Origin: a virus
Reading direction: 5' to 3' (one strand)
DNA length: 64,000 nt
IMG/VR virus record: IMGVR_UViG_3300029787_005452
Coordinates: 1 to 64,000 of that record
Shown here: positions 1-7,828 of the stretch, piece by piece
Layout: every line of letters begins with the position of its first letter
Position numbering within the stretch: position 1 is the stretch's first letter
Made by a program: the position numbers and the translations under genes
Notes under the pieces: model-generated
Seen by the model: only the letters and a program-made list of their open reading frames with translations
What the model was told of the DNA's origin: nothing
The model's database searches: none

Positions 1-165
1 GCCTACGATAAGAAGAGATTTATTCTTTATAGTGAGGATAGCCATACCGAATATCGTATAGATGGCGACGAAGTAATAAGGCTTATGAACGACCCAGATG
101 TAGAGCTTAGTAGTAGGGCTAAGGCAGAGATAGATAAACTTTTAGTAGCCTCATTTGCAATGTAG
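1..165 (+). CDS. 3' end of a gene that starts before the window
   Basis: The frame is open from the first base and closes at a TAG, giving the last 54 residues of a protein. The visible part is charged and probably helical, ends in LLVASFAM, and shows no motif I recognise. A strong hairpin with a T-run follows about 30 nt later, so this is the last gene of its transcription unit. No function is assigned. Confidence 0.75.
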   Translation, partial: AYDKKRFILYSEDSHTEYRIDGDEVIRLMNDPDVELSSRAKAEIDKLLVASFAM

Positions 166-194
166 GCCTAATTAAGATAGTGTGTTGTTGTTGT

Positions 195-230
195 AAGAGG
201 TCGTTCTTATTCGAGAGCGGCCTCTTTTTG
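195..230 (+). terminator. Rho-independent terminator after the first gene
   Basis: An AGAGGTCG arm and a CGGCCTCT arm pair (one G-U) around a short loop and are followed directly by TTTTT. It closes the transcription unit of the partial gene at the window start. Confidence 0.8.
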
Positions 231-390
231 TCTGCGGCAGCTTTTGCTGCGCAGCAACCCACCCCGCTGAGAGAAGTTACCGTGGGAGAATTCCAATATA
301 GAGAGCGGGTCTCGGGCCTTGGGAGGCCCCATGCCACTTATTTTTTTTGCTGCGCGGGAAAAACGTATATATAACCCCGGGGCTTTTTTA
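231..390 (+). ncRNA. GC-rich structured intergenic region, possible small RNA
   Basis: This gene-free stretch is far richer in G and C than the rest of the genome. It holds several compact hairpins: GCAGC-TTTT-GCTGC near 237-250, GAGA/TCTC at 301-313, and a perfect GGGCCT-TGGG-AGGCCC at 314-329. It ends in CCCCGGGGC plus a T-run (384-389) like an intrinsic terminator. It lies between convergent genes. Short open frames cross it on both strands but none resembles a protein. I read it as a candidate phage small RNA or other structured element; the class is unknown and the strand is chosen only from the terminal T-run. Confidence 0.4.
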
Positions 391-434
391 TATTAGGAAA
401 CCACCCTTGCAGAGGGTATTAGTTATAATACACT

Positions 435-857
435 TTATAAGGTAACTTCTTTACGCTCTATAAGAATGTTCCTATTAGCCAATTGCTCATCGGCTATCTC
501 ATCTTTAGATTTACCAAAGTAAGCTACACCATAATTGTTCTCTATAAGGAACGTATTAACATTAGTACCTTCTAGTGTAACTAGTTCACCTAAAATTCTA
601 CCATACTTACCTCTACTATCATCGGTTTTGGTTTGGAGTATAATACTTGAGCCTACCGGGCAATGTTCCAATACTTTAGACTTGGCTAGGTTACCAAATA
701 CCTTTTCTACTTTATCTCTAGTTCTACTCTCTGGAGTGTCTATACCGTAGAGGCGAATGCGCTGTTTCTTTAACCATACATTAAATCCTAAATCTATATC
801 CACATCAACGGTATCTCCATCAACAACTCGAGTTATAACTGCTTTATATTCGTACAT
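435..857 (-). CDS. Staphylococcal-nuclease-like (SNase) thermonuclease
   Basis: The 140-residue protein has the SNase OB-fold pattern: RVVDGDTVDVDIDLGF near the N-terminus, RIRLYGIDTPE (equivalent to the catalytic Arg/Glu strand of micrococcal nuclease) and DSRGKYGRILGEL carrying the second catalytic Arg. Such enzymes cut DNA or RNA using Ca2+. No signal peptide is seen, so it probably acts in the host cytoplasm, perhaps in host DNA breakdown. I chose the ATG of MYEYK because a TTAAATA element ends just upstream; a longer frame from 884 is possible. It is convergent with the partial gene at the window start. Confidence 0.88.
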   Translation of the reverse strand: MYEYKAVITRVVDGDTVDVDIDLGFNVWLKKQRIRLYGIDTPESRTRDKVEKVFGNLAKSKVLEHCPVGSSIILQTKTDDSRGKYGRILGELVTLEGTNVNTFLIENNYGVAYFGKSKDEIADEQLANRNILIERKEVTL

Positions 858-924
858 ATTTTTATTTAAGACCATCTGCGACAAATCCGCGCTTTGTTAG
901 GAGCTGGGGAAATTTGCGCGATAG

Positions 925-932
925 TATAAATA
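925..932 (+). promoter_or_regulatory. Late-type promoter TATAAATA
   Basis: A perfect match to the T4 late promoter core, ending 5 nt before the ATG at 938. No Shine-Dalgarno site fits in that space. Confidence 0.65.
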
Positions 933-937
933 TTAGT

Positions 938-1108
938 ATGAGTGAATATCCATTTTTACATAAAGAGAAGATCGTCGAACTTGGCCGCAGATATAATAAA
1001 GAGATAGATGATAGTCTTTCTAAATCTGATATGATTAAACAGCTTGAAGAGCATGTTGGTTCGTTAACTAAAGAAGAACAAGACAACTTATCCATAATAG
1101 GAAGCTAA
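938..1108 (+). CDS. Small SAP-like helical protein
   Basis: A 56-residue acidic/basic helical protein. Its core (IVELGRRYNKEIDDSLSKSDMI followed by QLEEHV, abridged) matches in spacing the paralogue at 1770-2072 (ELEALGREYGIEL, then LLKSRMVTQLQEHI). The helix-turn-helix pattern ending in K-S-x-M-x-x-Q-L resembles SAP or Rho-N motifs, which bind nucleic acid in some families; here this is only a resemblance. The start is the ATG right after the TATAAATA element. It heads a short run of late genes with the virion protein that follows. Confidence 0.65.
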   Translation: MSEYPFLHKEKIVELGRRYNKEIDDSLSKSDMIKQLEEHVGSLTKEEQDNLSIIGS

Positions 1109-1145
1109 ACTTTTAAATTTAAACTTAAATTGATTAAATAATTAC

Positions 1146-1766
1146 ATGGCTACATTTTTAAATACAACAGTTTTGTCGGCAGACGTTATGGCACACCCTC
1201 CAATTGGTGAAGGTAGTGGTTTCAGAAAGTTAACTAATTTAAATCCAGCTACCTTTGCAGCAGCTGATAGATTTAATATCGAACCTGGTAATACAGCAGT
1301 GTTTGAATTGTCCGCTAAGGGTAAGAATAACAGTAATGAAGACGTTTTATTATTTGTTGATAAAATAGGATCAATTAATAGACAACCAGTCGCTCAAATA
1401 TTATTTAACTCAGATGAAATTGTAACTTCTAAAAAGCATCATGGTACAGGCCAGCTATTTACTTATACATTAGTAACACCAGATGGTACTGAAATTAAGC
1501 ATAAGCACAAACATAAGCACAGACCTGCTACAACATCATATACATTTGCAGGTAATACAACTATTATGACTAATTTCTCTGGAGTTGATATCTATCTCAA
1601 GACTGCATCAGAAGAGCATGAAGTAGTAGGAGCTAATACATCAGTTAAATATACTTTAACAAGCCCACATAATGCAGCTGGTCGCACTATAGCAGCAGGC
1701 TTAAGTAGTAATCAAAATCAAATTCTAGGTCCTGAATTTATAAGAAAAAGATTCTTAGGTTATTAA
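1146..1766 (+). CDS. Putative virion protein with His/Lys-rich loop
   Basis: A 206-residue protein, beta-rich by eye, with no signal peptide. It carries a striking alternating run HKHKHKHR near residues 118-125, between stretches that look like beta strands (VLLFVDKIG; YTFAGNTTIM). It lies between the two SAP-like proteins and upstream of gp15 and portal, and its start follows a TTAAATA element, so I infer a late structural protein, possibly a decoration or tail component. I do not recognise the family. The His-rich loop could bind metal, but that is a guess. Confidence 0.6.
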   Translation: MATFLNTTVLSADVMAHPPIGEGSGFRKLTNLNPATFAAADRFNIEPGNTAVFELSAKGKNNSNEDVLLFVDKIGSINRQPVAQILFNSDEIVTSKKHHGTGQLFTYTLVTPDGTEIKHKHKHKHRPATTSYTFAGNTTIMTNFSGVDIYLKTASEEHEVVGANTSVKYTLTSPHNAAGRTIAAGLSSNQNQILGPEFIRKRFLGY

Positions 1767-1769
1767 AAA

Positions 1770-2072
1770 ATGTCTGATATTAAATCATTAGGTAAAGATG
1801 AACTTGAAGCTTTAGGTCGTGAATACGGCATAGAGCTAGATAGACGTTTATTAAAGTCTAGAATGGTAACTCAGTTACAGGAACATATAGATAGTATTCC
1901 TGCTGATGAAACTCCGGAACCTATAGTGGAGAGTTCCTTATCGGACGATCTTACTGAATTAGGAAGTTTAGATAATGCTAAATTATTATCATTAGCTAAA
2001 GACTATGGCATTGACACCTCAGTAATAGGAACAAAAGGTAAGTTAATTAGTTCCTTAATTGAAAAACTTTAA
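1770..2072 (+). CDS. Protein with two SAP-like helical repeats
   Basis: A 100-residue protein containing two copies of a SAP/Rho-N-like unit: ELEALGREYGIEL...KSRMVTQLQEHI at residues 9-39 and KLLSLAKDYGID...GKLISSLIEKL at 71-99, joined by an acidic Pro-rich linker. The first unit is clearly paralogous to the gene at 938-1108. It starts 3 nt after the stop of the upstream virion gene and is followed by a strong terminator. It may be a nucleic-acid-binding or scaffolding accessory protein; the function is not established. Confidence 0.65.
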   Translation: MSDIKSLGKDELEALGREYGIELDRRLLKSRMVTQLQEHIDSIPADETPEPIVESSLSDDLTELGSLDNAKLLSLAKDYGIDTSVIGTKGKLISSLIEKL

Positions 2073-2084
2073 TATATAATTTAG

Positions 2085-2114
2085 CCCGATCTTCCAGAAG
2101 ATCGGGTTCTTTAT
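2085..2114 (+). terminator. Strong Rho-independent terminator
   Basis: A perfect CCCGATCTTC/GAAGATCGGG hairpin with a 2-nt loop, then a T-rich tail. It ends the 938-2072 transcription unit. Confidence 0.9.
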
Positions 2115-2137
2115 GGGAACTGTGATATAATATTGTT

Positions 2138-2584
2138 GTGATTATAGTAAATTGTAAGTTTAATACGAAAGCAAGAAAGTTATATAAGTCTGTAAATGTT
2201 AAGGTTAAGGAACTGGAACGATTTACTAATTTTATATTGAACGAGTATAAAGCAACTAGAAAGATATGGAACTATGATCTGGAAATTAAAACTATAGATT
2301 GTGATACCTCTGGTTATTACTTTGGGTGTGATGAGATAGAAATAGGAAATAAAACCCCTAAACGTTCCTTGGCTAAAAAAAGAGAATGGTATCTTAGTTC
2401 CTATTTTCATGAGTTATGTCATTTTGCTCAAGATAATTTAGATAAAGTTAAAGAGTCTAAATTAAACTATACAGATAAAGATGCAGCAAATTGTACTAAT
2501 AAATATTATAAAAATCCTATGGAGATACAAGCCAGAGAGTTTGAAGACAAATATACAAAAATCTACTTAGAATTATATTCTTAA
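2138..2584 (+). CDS. Putative HEXXH zinc metallopeptidase-like protein
   Basis: A 148-residue protein with HELCHFAQ near residues 91-98 (HExxH zinc site) and a downstream NPMEIQAREFE, where the Glu could be the third ligand, as in gluzincin and ImmA/IrrE-like folds (H-E-x-x-H ... N-P-x-E-x-x-A). It starts with GTG; a TATAAT lies 6 nt upstream of that codon, which fits the leaderless pattern seen elsewhere in the window. It is convergent with the membrane protein at 2581-2973. Target and activity are unknown. Confidence 0.6.
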   Translation: MIIVNCKFNTKARKLYKSVNVKVKELERFTNFILNEYKATRKIWNYDLEIKTIDCDTSGYYFGCDEIEIGNKTPKRSLAKKREWYLSSYFHELCHFAQDNLDKVKESKLNYTDKDAANCTNKYYKNPMEIQAREFEDKYTKIYLELYS

Positions 2585-2973
2585 TCTGTTGGCCATAATC
2601 GAGCTTTCATATACTCGATATCTTTCTTTATTTCAGCAATATCTACTTCCATTTCTTTCATACTCTCAGTAATAATAACATCGCCATTGGGAGTTATAAA
2701 ATTACTAACTAATGTTTCTATTTTTTCTACTAATGGAAGTAACTCTCTAATTTCTGTTTGATTGGCTAAAGCCATAAATCGTAATGTTTGTGTCTCATTT
2801 TCTAAACTTTCAATTTTTAATCTTATTATTTCTTGATCTTTAACATAAACTTCTTGCGAAACATAATTGCTATTTAACCATAGAGCGGCTAAAGCCCCTA
2901 CTGCTGCTAAGAAAAAAGAAGCAAAATTAATATTTTCTAATAAGGAGCGAAAGAAAGTAATAGGCTTTTTCAT
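2581..2973 (-). CDS. Membrane-anchored coiled-coil protein
   Basis: From the ATG of MKKPITFF the protein has 130 residues: a short basic N-terminus, one membrane segment (about residues 15-35, rich in A, F and L) and a long heptad-like region (residues 36-130). It resembles in layout the small membrane coiled-coil proteins at 61829-62684. I preferred this start over the longer frame because that frame would run into the divergent gene at 3015 and its leader. A spanin-like or holin-accessory role is possible but unproven. Confidence 0.6.
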   Translation of the reverse strand: MKKPITFFRSLLENINFASFFLAAVGALAALWLNSNYVSQEVYVKDQEIIRLKIESLENETQTLRFMALANQTEIRELLPLVEKIETLVSNFITPNGDVIITESMKEMEVDIAEIKKDIEYMKARLWPTD

Positions 2974-3014
2974 TATAATATATTTATTAAATTTTCTTAT
3001 ATTAAATAATAATA

Positions 3015-3392
3015 ATGAGTGATCAAACAAAAATTTTTAATCTTTATGAAAGTAATTTAAATCAATCGGCTATAGGTTATGCTCAGCAAAGAGATCCAGC
3101 AAAAAATTTAAAATATAGACCAGGAGATGCAAAACCAGGACAGACTTATAGTAAGTATAATTTACCAACCACTAGTCCAGAAAAAGTTAAAGGAGCTGCA
3201 TTTACACCAAATGGTATAAGTGATGAGGAAATTACTATTAAAGGTTATGGTGTTATTGATAGCGAACAAGCTCTTGGTATGTTAAATAGATTAAAAAATG
3301 ATATTCATGATCTAATTAATAAAAATGTAACTGGTTCGGTGCTTAAAAGTAAAATAGATTTATATACATCTATTATAGAACAAATATCTTGA
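3015..3392 (+). CDS. Hypothetical protein, probable virion or assembly factor
   Basis: A 125-residue soluble protein. The N-terminal half is polar and Pro/Gly-rich, the C-terminal half looks alpha-helical (SEQALGMLNRLKNDIHDLINK). The ATG follows a TATTAAATAATAATA stretch, in line with a late promoter. It precedes the phosphoribosyltransferase and gp15. No family is recognised. Confidence 0.55.
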   Translation: MSDQTKIFNLYESNLNQSAIGYAQQRDPAKNLKYRPGDAKPGQTYSKYNLPTTSPEKVKGAAFTPNGISDEEITIKGYGVIDSEQALGMLNRLKNDIHDLINKNVTGSVLKSKIDLYTSIIEQIS

Positions 3393-3416
3393 TTATCATA
3401 AAATATATATTATAAT
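3389..3416 (+). promoter_or_regulatory. Sigma70-like promoter, TTGATT-N16-TATAAT
   Basis: The -10 element ends 6 nt before the GTG start at 3423, predicting a leaderless transcript for the phosphoribosyltransferase. The -35 element overlaps the stop region of the upstream gene. Confidence 0.65.
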
Positions 3417-3422
3417 TAATAT

Positions 3423-3887
3423 GTGGCTGATGTATTAGAACTAAACTGGGATAATGTAGACTTTTTACTTGACTGTTTAAGTGATGAATTGAAAAGAAAA
3501 TCTACTAAATATGATACTATTATTGCTTTAGGTAGAGGAGGTTTAATACCAGCGGCTATTTTAAGTTATAAATTAGGTATACTTAATCTTCATAATTTAG
3601 GTATAAGCACAAGAGAAGATCAAGGTAAATATAAAGAGACTATAGTTTATCAAAAACCTAATAACATAAGTAAAGATTCAAAAGTATTAGTTATAGATGA
3701 TATCAATGATAGTGGTCGAACGTTTACTGCAGTAAAGTCTATTCTTAATTATGGATATGAACTAGATGATACTAATGTATTATATGTTAGTTTAGTTCAG
3801 AGAGAAGGAACTGAATTTTTTAAAAATACTATTTCTGGTAATATTTTGCATACTTCTCGCTGGTTAGTGTTTCCTTGGGATAAATAA
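3423..3887 (+). CDS. Phosphoribosyltransferase, purine PRT-like
   Basis: A 154-residue type I PRTase. The PRPP-binding signature VLVIDDINDSGRT is at about residues 88-100, and the earlier ALGRGGLIPAAILSYKLG loop also matches the family. The short length and simple hood are closest to xanthine/hypoxanthine PRTases or to a generic purine salvage enzyme transferring phosphoribose from PRPP to a base. The start is GTG, because the ATG two bases upstream is out of frame and quickly stopped. It has its own sigma70-like promoter, so it is probably expressed early although it lies among virion genes. Confidence 0.85.
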   Translation: MADVLELNWDNVDFLLDCLSDELKRKSTKYDTIIALGRGGLIPAAILSYKLGILNLHNLGISTREDQGKYKETIVYQKPNNISKDSKVLVIDDINDSGRTFTAVKSILNYGYELDDTNVLYVSLVQREGTEFFKNTISGNILHTSRWLVFPWDK

Positions 3888-3891
3888 TTAA

Positions 3892-5076
3892 GTGAAAGCA
3901 CGACCTTTTTATTTCGAAATTAAAGATATGCTAACGCAGTTTGTTGCTGCGTTTGATGAAATAGTTATTGGTCGTTTCAATAGAGATAGGGAAGAACAAG
4001 ATAGAATTAAAGCGCGATATATATACGCTCCTAAACAAAGAGTTTTACATGATTTAATAAATGAAAATAAAACTTTAACATTACCAGTTGTATCAGTTAA
4101 TGTTACAGGTATATCTAGAGATCAAAATAGAGTTTTTAATAAACTTGATGGTTTTTATTATCAAGGTGTTATTGGAGAAGAAAAAGTATCTAGACGAATT
4201 AAAGCACCGGTACCTATTAATATTGCTTTATCAGTTTCAGTATTAACTAGATATCAAACTGATATGGATCAAATTTTAAGTAATTTTGTACCATTTTGTA
4301 ATCCGTATATAATTATCTCGTGGAAAGTTCCTGAAGCATTTAACTTAAGTGTCGATCAAGAAATCAGAAGTGAGGTATTATGGACCGGCGATGTAAGTAT
4401 GAATTACCCTACTGAGTTAAATGGTAATCAAAAAGCAAGAGTAACTGCAGATACAAGCTTTACTATTAAAGGTTGGCTTTTTAAAGATACAGATAACCCT
4501 GATGGTAATATATTCTTTATTGATAATAATTTTCATAATGAAACTCAGTTAGAAAATTATGATAACTATGAATCGTTGTCTGGTACTGATTATTCTTACC
4601 CATTATCTTCAGGTTTAATAGATAATATAGAGACAGTATCAATATCAGGTAGTCCTACCGTAACAGATATATTCTATAATAATGTGAGACTATTTGATAA
4701 TTTAACCTTAACTGCTGGTACAACTGGTAATGTTATTGTTAACGGTTATGGTTTTGAAAAGTTAGATAGTATATATTTAAGTAGTAATAAATTTGATAAA
4801 TTATCAGCCGATGGTATTTTTGTTAACGATAATTTATCTTATTTTGATAATTTTACAAATAATGTAAGTTTTTCAGGATTTGAATTATCATCTTATAATG
4901 TTTTTGGGGATAATGTATTATCATTTAATTTACCTTTATTTTCTGCTTCAAGTTCTTTAAGTGCTGACTTTACTTTTGTACTTTATAATTCTGCAGGTTA
5001 TGATTTAACTACCGATACATTGAACTCACAAACCTTAAGTAGTAATAACACTTTATTAACCTTTACTTTCCCGTAA
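3892..5076 (+). CDS. 15: gp15-like proximal tail sheath stabiliser
   Basis: The 394-residue protein begins with a region matching T4-type gp15: IKARYIYAPKQRVLHDLI, then a LPVVSVNVTGI strand, then PVPINIALSVSVLTRYQTDM and QILSNFVPFCNPY. In T4, gp15 caps the tail tube and sheath and joins the tail to the neck. The C-terminal half (about residues 215-394) is an extra Ser/Asn-rich beta region that T4 gp15 lacks; it looks like appended immunoglobulin-like domains. The start is GTG, 4 nt after the previous stop. The portal gene follows, as expected for a neck/head set. Confidence 0.8.
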   Translation: MKARPFYFEIKDMLTQFVAAFDEIVIGRFNRDREEQDRIKARYIYAPKQRVLHDLINENKTLTLPVVSVNVTGISRDQNRVFNKLDGFYYQGVIGEEKVSRRIKAPVPINIALSVSVLTRYQTDMDQILSNFVPFCNPYIIISWKVPEAFNLSVDQEIRSEVLWTGDVSMNYPTELNGNQKARVTADTSFTIKGWLFKDTDNPDGNIFFIDNNFHNETQLENYDNYESLSGTDYSYPLSSGLIDNIETVSISGSPTVTDIFYNNVRLFDNLTLTAGTTGNVIVNGYGFEKLDSIYLSSNKFDKLSADGIFVNDNLSYFDNFTNNVSFSGFELSSYNVFGDNVLSFNLPLFSASSSLSADFTFVLYNSAGYDLTTDTLNSQTLSSNNTLLTFTFP

Positions 5077-5095
5077 AATAAATTAAATAATAATA

Positions 5096-6838
5096 ATGGC
5101 TGACCAACAAAACAGTAAACCATCTGGTTTTTTAAAAAATCTAGTTAATAAACTACCATATCAGTCTGTAGACTTTAATAAAGTTTTAGGAGATTTAAAT
5201 CCTAAGTATAATACTTTTGAAGAAACAGGTATGAGAAGAGTAGAAGCTTTAGCAAAAAATTCTATCTTTTATAATAATGATTTTAATAACAATGGTGCTG
5301 GTCAAATAAGTGTTGATGGTAATTATAGTTCATTAGTATATGCCAATGTAGAAGAAAATAAAGGTGGTCGTATGAGAGACTACCGCATAATGGCTGCCTT
5401 TTCTGAGATTAGCGATGCTTTAGATGAAATATGCGATGAATGTATAAACAAAGATGATAATGGTAATATTGTTAATTTAATCTTTAGAAATACTGATATA
5501 GATGAAGAGAAGCAACAAAATATAAAAGATGAATTTGAAAAATATATTGATTATTTCAACTTTGAAAAGAAAGGGTTTGAATATTTTAGACAATTATTAA
5601 TTGAAGGTGAGCTATATTTTGAGCATATTATTCATCAAGGTTATACAAATGATGGTATTTTAGGTGCAGTTGCTTTACCTACAGATTTAATTGATCCTAT
5701 ATATGATAATATACAAAATATGATCATTAAAGGTTATATTTTACGTAAACCTATATTTGATCCTAATAAACCTGAAAAAATAGAAAAGTTTGATTTTATT
5801 CCAATGGATGATAATCAAGTTTCATATATTAATTCAGGTATATGGAATCAAGATAAGACATTTAGATTACCTTTTATTGAAAATGCTAGAAGAGCATATA
5901 GACAATTATCATTAGTAGAAGATGCTATTGTAATATATAGGTTAGTAAGAGCTCCAGAGCGTTTAGTGTTTAATGTAGATGTAGGTAATATGGCTCCACC
6001 AAAAGCTGAAGCATATCTTAGAAAGCTTATTCAAGAGTATTGGAGTAAAAAGACTTTTGATTCTAATCAGTCTGGTCAAGTTCAAAAATTTAACCCTCAA
6101 TCAATGTTAGATTCATTCTGGTTTGCTAAAAGAGCTGGTTCAGAAGGTACATCAGTTACGCAGTTAGCTGGTGGTGCTAATTTAGGTGAGTTAGCAGACT
6201 TAATATATTTTGTAAATAAACTTTACAAAGCATTAAAAGTACCTCTTAATAGATTAAATCCTGAATCTACATTTGACGATAGTCAAAATATTTTAAGAGA
6301 AGAATTAAAGTTTGCTAAATTTATTATTAGAATGCAACAGCAATTTGCAGGTGGTCTTAAAAATGGATTTATAACTCACCTAAAATTAAAAGGATTCTTT
6401 GATGAATATGATCTTAAAGCTCCTAACATACATTTAGAGTTTAATGTACCAACTAATTTCTATGAATTAAGAGAGAGTCAGAAGTTAGAACTTAAAGCTA
6501 CTAACTTTAATAGCTTAGCTTCTAATGAATTTGTAGCTGCTACATATGCTCAGAAAAGATATCTTGGTTGGAACGATGTTGATATAAAAGCTAATAGAGA
6601 GTTTTTACGTAAGGATGCTGAGTTACAATGGGAATTACAACAAATAGGTTCAGGTGGTCCTAATTGGAGAGATGAAATGCAACCTGCTGGGGGAGAAGAT
6701 GCTGGTGGCGGTTTACCTGATGCTGGTGCTGGTGGTGTTAGCCCTGAAACACCACCTGACTTTGGAGGGGGACCCGCTGATGTAGGGGCTCCTGAACCAG
6801 TTGCAGCTGAAGCTCCAGCTCCAGAGCCTGAAGTTTAA
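5096..6838 (+). CDS. 20: Portal vertex protein gp20
   Basis: A 580-residue protein with the T4-type portal pattern: RMRDYRIMAAFSEISDALDEICDE, GELYFEHIIHQG, a YRLVRAPERLVFNVDVGNM stretch, and PLNRLNPESTFDDS followed by REELKFAKFI. Portal dodecamers form the DNA entry vertex and nucleate head assembly. The last 60 residues are low-complexity (Gly, Ala, Pro, Glu). The ATG follows TTAAATAATAATA with no Shine-Dalgarno site, a late-gene layout. A candidate 3' exon of the minus-strand gene next door ends only 9 nt beyond the portal stop. Confidence 0.95.
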   Translation: MADQQNSKPSGFLKNLVNKLPYQSVDFNKVLGDLNPKYNTFEETGMRRVEALAKNSIFYNNDFNNNGAGQISVDGNYSSLVYANVEENKGGRMRDYRIMAAFSEISDALDEICDECINKDDNGNIVNLIFRNTDIDEEKQQNIKDEFEKYIDYFNFEKKGFEYFRQLLIEGELYFEHIIHQGYTNDGILGAVALPTDLIDPIYDNIQNMIIKGYILRKPIFDPNKPEKIEKFDFIPMDDNQVSYINSGIWNQDKTFRLPFIENARRAYRQLSLVEDAIVIYRLVRAPERLVFNVDVGNMAPPKAEAYLRKLIQEYWSKKTFDSNQSGQVQKFNPQSMLDSFWFAKRAGSEGTSVTQLAGGANLGELADLIYFVNKLYKALKVPLNRLNPESTFDDSQNILREELKFAKFIIRMQQQFAGGLKNGFITHLKLKGFFDEYDLKAPNIHLEFNVPTNFYELRESQKLELKATNFNSLASNEFVAATYAQKRYLGWNDVDIKANREFLRKDAELQWELQQIGSGGPNWRDEMQPAGGEDAGGGLPDAGAGGVSPETPPDFGGGPADVGAPEPVAAEAPAPEPEV

Positions 6839-6846
6839 TTAAACTT

Positions 6847-6895
6847 TTAAGTTGATACCCACGGCCAGAATAGAAGTCCACCAACTTTGTTATCG
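6847..6895 (-). CDS. Candidate 3' exon (C-terminus ending FWPWVST) after a group I intron
   Basis: Downstream of the intron core, the minus strand reads D-N-K-V-G-G-L-L-F-W-P-W-V-S-T followed by TAA, just before the portal gene ends on the other strand. The aromatic, well-formed C-terminus and its position make it a good candidate for the final codons of the split gene at 7124-7828. The frame is closed by a TAA upstream inside the intron. The exact 3' splice site is not fixed; a terminal intron G at 6896 or 6894 would be acceptable. Confidence 0.5.
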
Positions 6896-7123
6896 CATTT
6901 TTTTTAATTAATGCTTCTGTATGTTGCCATACAGTTCAGACTATATCTTCATCCTTTCGGATGCCGGACGCTCTTGGGTAGATTATTGTTGGGACTCACC
7001 ACCTAGTCGTTGCACCTTCCGCAGAACTTAAACCCTCTGCGGCTTGGCTCAGTATTGTCTCATAGAGAGTTCTACTGAATTCATCCAGTACGGGCATTAA
7101 AATTTAAAAGAACAAAAAAATAT
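6896..7123 (-). ncRNA. Group I intron (subgroup IA-like), without endonuclease gene
   Basis: The minus strand carries the conserved group I elements in order: P3/P4 region with GAATTCAG (7075-7082), the Q element ACTGAGCCAAGCC (7041-7053), the R element GGTGCAACGACTAG (7003-7016), a P8 hairpin CATCC-GAAA-GGATG (6951-6964), the S element AAGATATAGTCTGAAC (6934-6949) and a P9 hairpin CTGTATG-GCAA-CATACAG (6917-6934). GACTA of R pairs with TAGTC of S to form P7; TGCC and GGCA can form part of P3. The intron is short and has no homing endonuclease. Both ends are estimates, and P1 with its guide sequence was not found convincingly. Confidence 0.82.
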
Positions 7124-7828
7124 TTAAGCTACTTTAGCAAAAAAGCATTGATATGCAGAATCATCAACAATACCTCCACCACTACCAGTATTACTTCTTA
7201 TATAGCTATAATTAAAAACAAAAACATAGTAACCATCTTCTTTAGGAACAGGGTGGTTATTTTTAAAAACCTCAAATATATTATAATTTAAATCTCCTGG
7301 AGATTGAACTGAGAATATTTTCATCCCTACTCGACTACCTTTGAAAACTTCAAAAATTTGACCATCTTTAATTCGCATAGGTAGGCATCTAAATCTATGA
7401 CCATCTTTTAATTTTTGATTTTCACTTAACGCTCTATTTCGCTTTGCACCGTTAATTTGCGATAGAACATAAAGCTGTATTCTTTTAGTAGAATCATCAG
7501 CAAAGTCACCAAAGTCAGAAGCACTTCTAAAACTCTTAAATCCTATATCAAAAAGAGTAGGTAATATATATGCTTTTTTATGACCATCATTTGTTAAATA
7601 GTGATCAAATTCTACTAAATGACCATCCTTATGCAATGCATATGCTTTACCATCTTCTATACCATCAATAGCTAATTGGGTATCTCCTCTAAAACATGTT
7701 TTACCATTATTAAAATAAATACAATCATCTAAAATCTCTTGCATTGAAAAGACTTTTGAACCCGCCGAATCCTCTGCACCGGGACTTTCAAATGATTGTT
7801 TATTTATATGAGGTATAGAAGGTATCAT
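7124..7828 (-). CDS. Virion-associated protein, 5' exon of an intron-split gene
   Basis: A 234-residue soluble beta-rich protein. It contains spaced repeats of a Gly/Asp turn motif (IDGIEDGKAYAL, HKDGHLVEF, NDGHKKAYIL, KDGHRFRCL, KDGQIFEVF). The ATG overlaps the stop of the upstream gene, so the two are co-transcribed. Its TAA lies at the 5' edge of a group I intron, so after splicing the protein would probably continue for about 15 residues ending FWPWVST instead of stopping at AKVA. The pair sits against the direction of the surrounding head genes. A fibre or decoration role is likely; no family is recognised. Confidence 0.65.
   Translation of the reverse strand: MIPSIPHINKQSFESPGAEDSAGSKVFSMQEILDDCIYFNNGKTCFRGDTQLAIDGIEDGKAYALHKDGHLVEFDHYLTNDGHKKAYILPTLFDIGFKSFRSASDFGDFADDSTKRIQLYVLSQINGAKRNRALSENQKLKDGHRFRCLPMRIKDGQIFEVFKGSRVGMKIFSVQSPGDLNYNIFEVFKNNHPVPKEDGYYVFVFNYSYIRSNTGSGGGIVDDSAYQCFFAKVA

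Noticed and set aside
119-374. Open frames on both strands across the GC-rich island (about 64-72 residues)
   Set aside because: They overlap the end of the first gene, the terminator and multiple hairpins, have atypical composition, and lack promoter-type or SD signals. RNA structure explains the region better.
6850-6888. AAGTTG/CAACTT inverted repeat as a terminator
   Set aside because: Only 6 bp with a long loop and no T-run on the needed strand; the sequence is better explained as the coding end of the split gene.
6840-7123. First read as a terminator or ordinary gap between portal and the minus-strand gene
   Set aside because: The AAGATATAGTCTGAAC and ACTGAGCCAAGCC elements in proper order show a group I intron core.
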